DNA of 51,387 bases from Chlamydiota bacterium (GTDB lineage Bacteria; Chlamydiota; Chlamydiia; Chlamydiales; JAAKFR01): assembly GCA_013287335.1 (NCBI GenBank), contig JABDDZ010000005.1, forward strand, positions 75 to 51,461, in the 5' to 3' direction. Within the stretch, counting starts at the first letter, position 1; every line of letters begins with the position of its first letter. Below are positions 51,178-51,387 of this stretch, piece after piece. A program made the translations under genes and the position numbers. The notes beneath the pieces were generated by a model. It did not search any database. It worked only from the letters and a program-made list of their open reading frames with translations, and had not been told where the DNA came from.

Positions 51178-51387
51178 ATGTACGAATCCAACCCCCTTGC
51201 AGGAACTCTTCTATTTCGTTATGAATCACGTGAAGAGGATAAATCTCCCTCCCATACAGCAAAACGAAAAGTTGCTGCAATATCCCAAACTCAATTTGCA
51301 AGCCCATTAAGAGAGAGCTATAAATCTCGAAAAGTTGATTTAAGCGAAACAATCCCCGAATTCATAGGAGAAAATCGGAGAGCAAAA
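51178..51387 (+). CDS. Start of an unknown gene (truncated by window end)
   Basis: An open frame from ATG 51178 runs without stop to the last base (70 codons). The visible part is polar and basic, with no signal peptide or transmembrane segment, and I recognise no family. The N-terminal RYES element resembles the start of the product of 49919-50722 (NRYES), which might mean a related protein, but the match is too short to be sure. No clear ribosome-binding site is seen. An AT-rich stretch at 51135-51177 is the likely promoter area. Confidence 0.5.
   Translation, partial: MYESNPLAGTLLFRYESREEDKSPSHTAKRKVAAISQTQFASPLRESYKSRKVDLSETIPEFIGENRRAK

Noticed and set aside
51104-51352. Minus-strand open frame of 82 codons at the end of the window
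   Set aside because: It is antisense to the open plus-strand frame from 51178 and shows no recognisable pattern.

Overview
The window looks like the chromosome of an environmental chlamydia (order Parachlamydiales or a close relative). This rests on gene content and order recognised from protein sequence, not on any database search. Supporting features are the PPi-phosphofructokinase, hydrolase, Kdo transferase and leuS neighbourhood, the block of two tiny basic proteins, ybeY, a CBS protein, rsbV, a DUF3604 protein and menaquinone genes, and several proteins with the bilobed hydrophobic domain typical of inclusion-membrane (Inc) proteins. Composition is moderately AT-rich, and genes are packed with many 1-17 bp overlaps.

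Layout. 1-709: two pieces of a GDP-L-fucose synthase gene meet in inverted orientation. 706-4686: lgt, an unknown membrane protein, a PIN-TRAM protein, acpS and trxB. 4744-12101 (minus strand): PPi-dependent phosphofructokinase, an alpha/beta hydrolase, a Doc toxin with an AbrB-type antitoxin, two CAT-anticodon tRNAs, waaA and leuS. 12222-18061: two Inc-like proteins flank rnr, a 3-methyladenine DNA glycosylase and a DUF502 protein. 18147-18406: a MITE-like element with IS5-like ends. It supplies the stop codon of a 1225-residue protein of unknown function that runs to 22072. 22223-28411: two tiny basic proteins, ybeY, a CorC-type CBS protein, RNase Y, an anti-sigma-factor antagonist and a DUF3604 protein. 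28549-31332: an NqrM-like protein, mqnE, mqnA and menG, which together serve menaquinone synthesis and probably the Na+-pumping quinone reductase.

31404-41588 is the most notable region. It is an apparently complete RiPP cluster of the thiazole/oxazole-modified microcin (TOMM) class with nitrile-hydratase-like (NHLP) leader peptides. It has two 93-residue precursors, a fused leader-binding/YcaO cyclodehydratase, a SagB-type dehydrogenase, and a divergently transcribed export set (HlyD-like protein, C39-peptidase ABC transporter, second NHLM ABC transporter). One precursor ends in a short core with a Cys-Ser-Cys-Thr run, an ideal azoline/azole substrate.

41742-51387: maf, a HEAT-repeat exported protein, an LptD-like outer-membrane protein, a FixI/CcoI-like heavy-metal P-type ATPase, a TauE/SafE permease, another Inc-like membrane protein, a DUF1634 gene frameshifted at a G7 tract, and the start of an unknown gene. 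Intergenic spaces here carry paired inverted copies of two short repeat families, one of which encodes the tail of the P-type ATPase.
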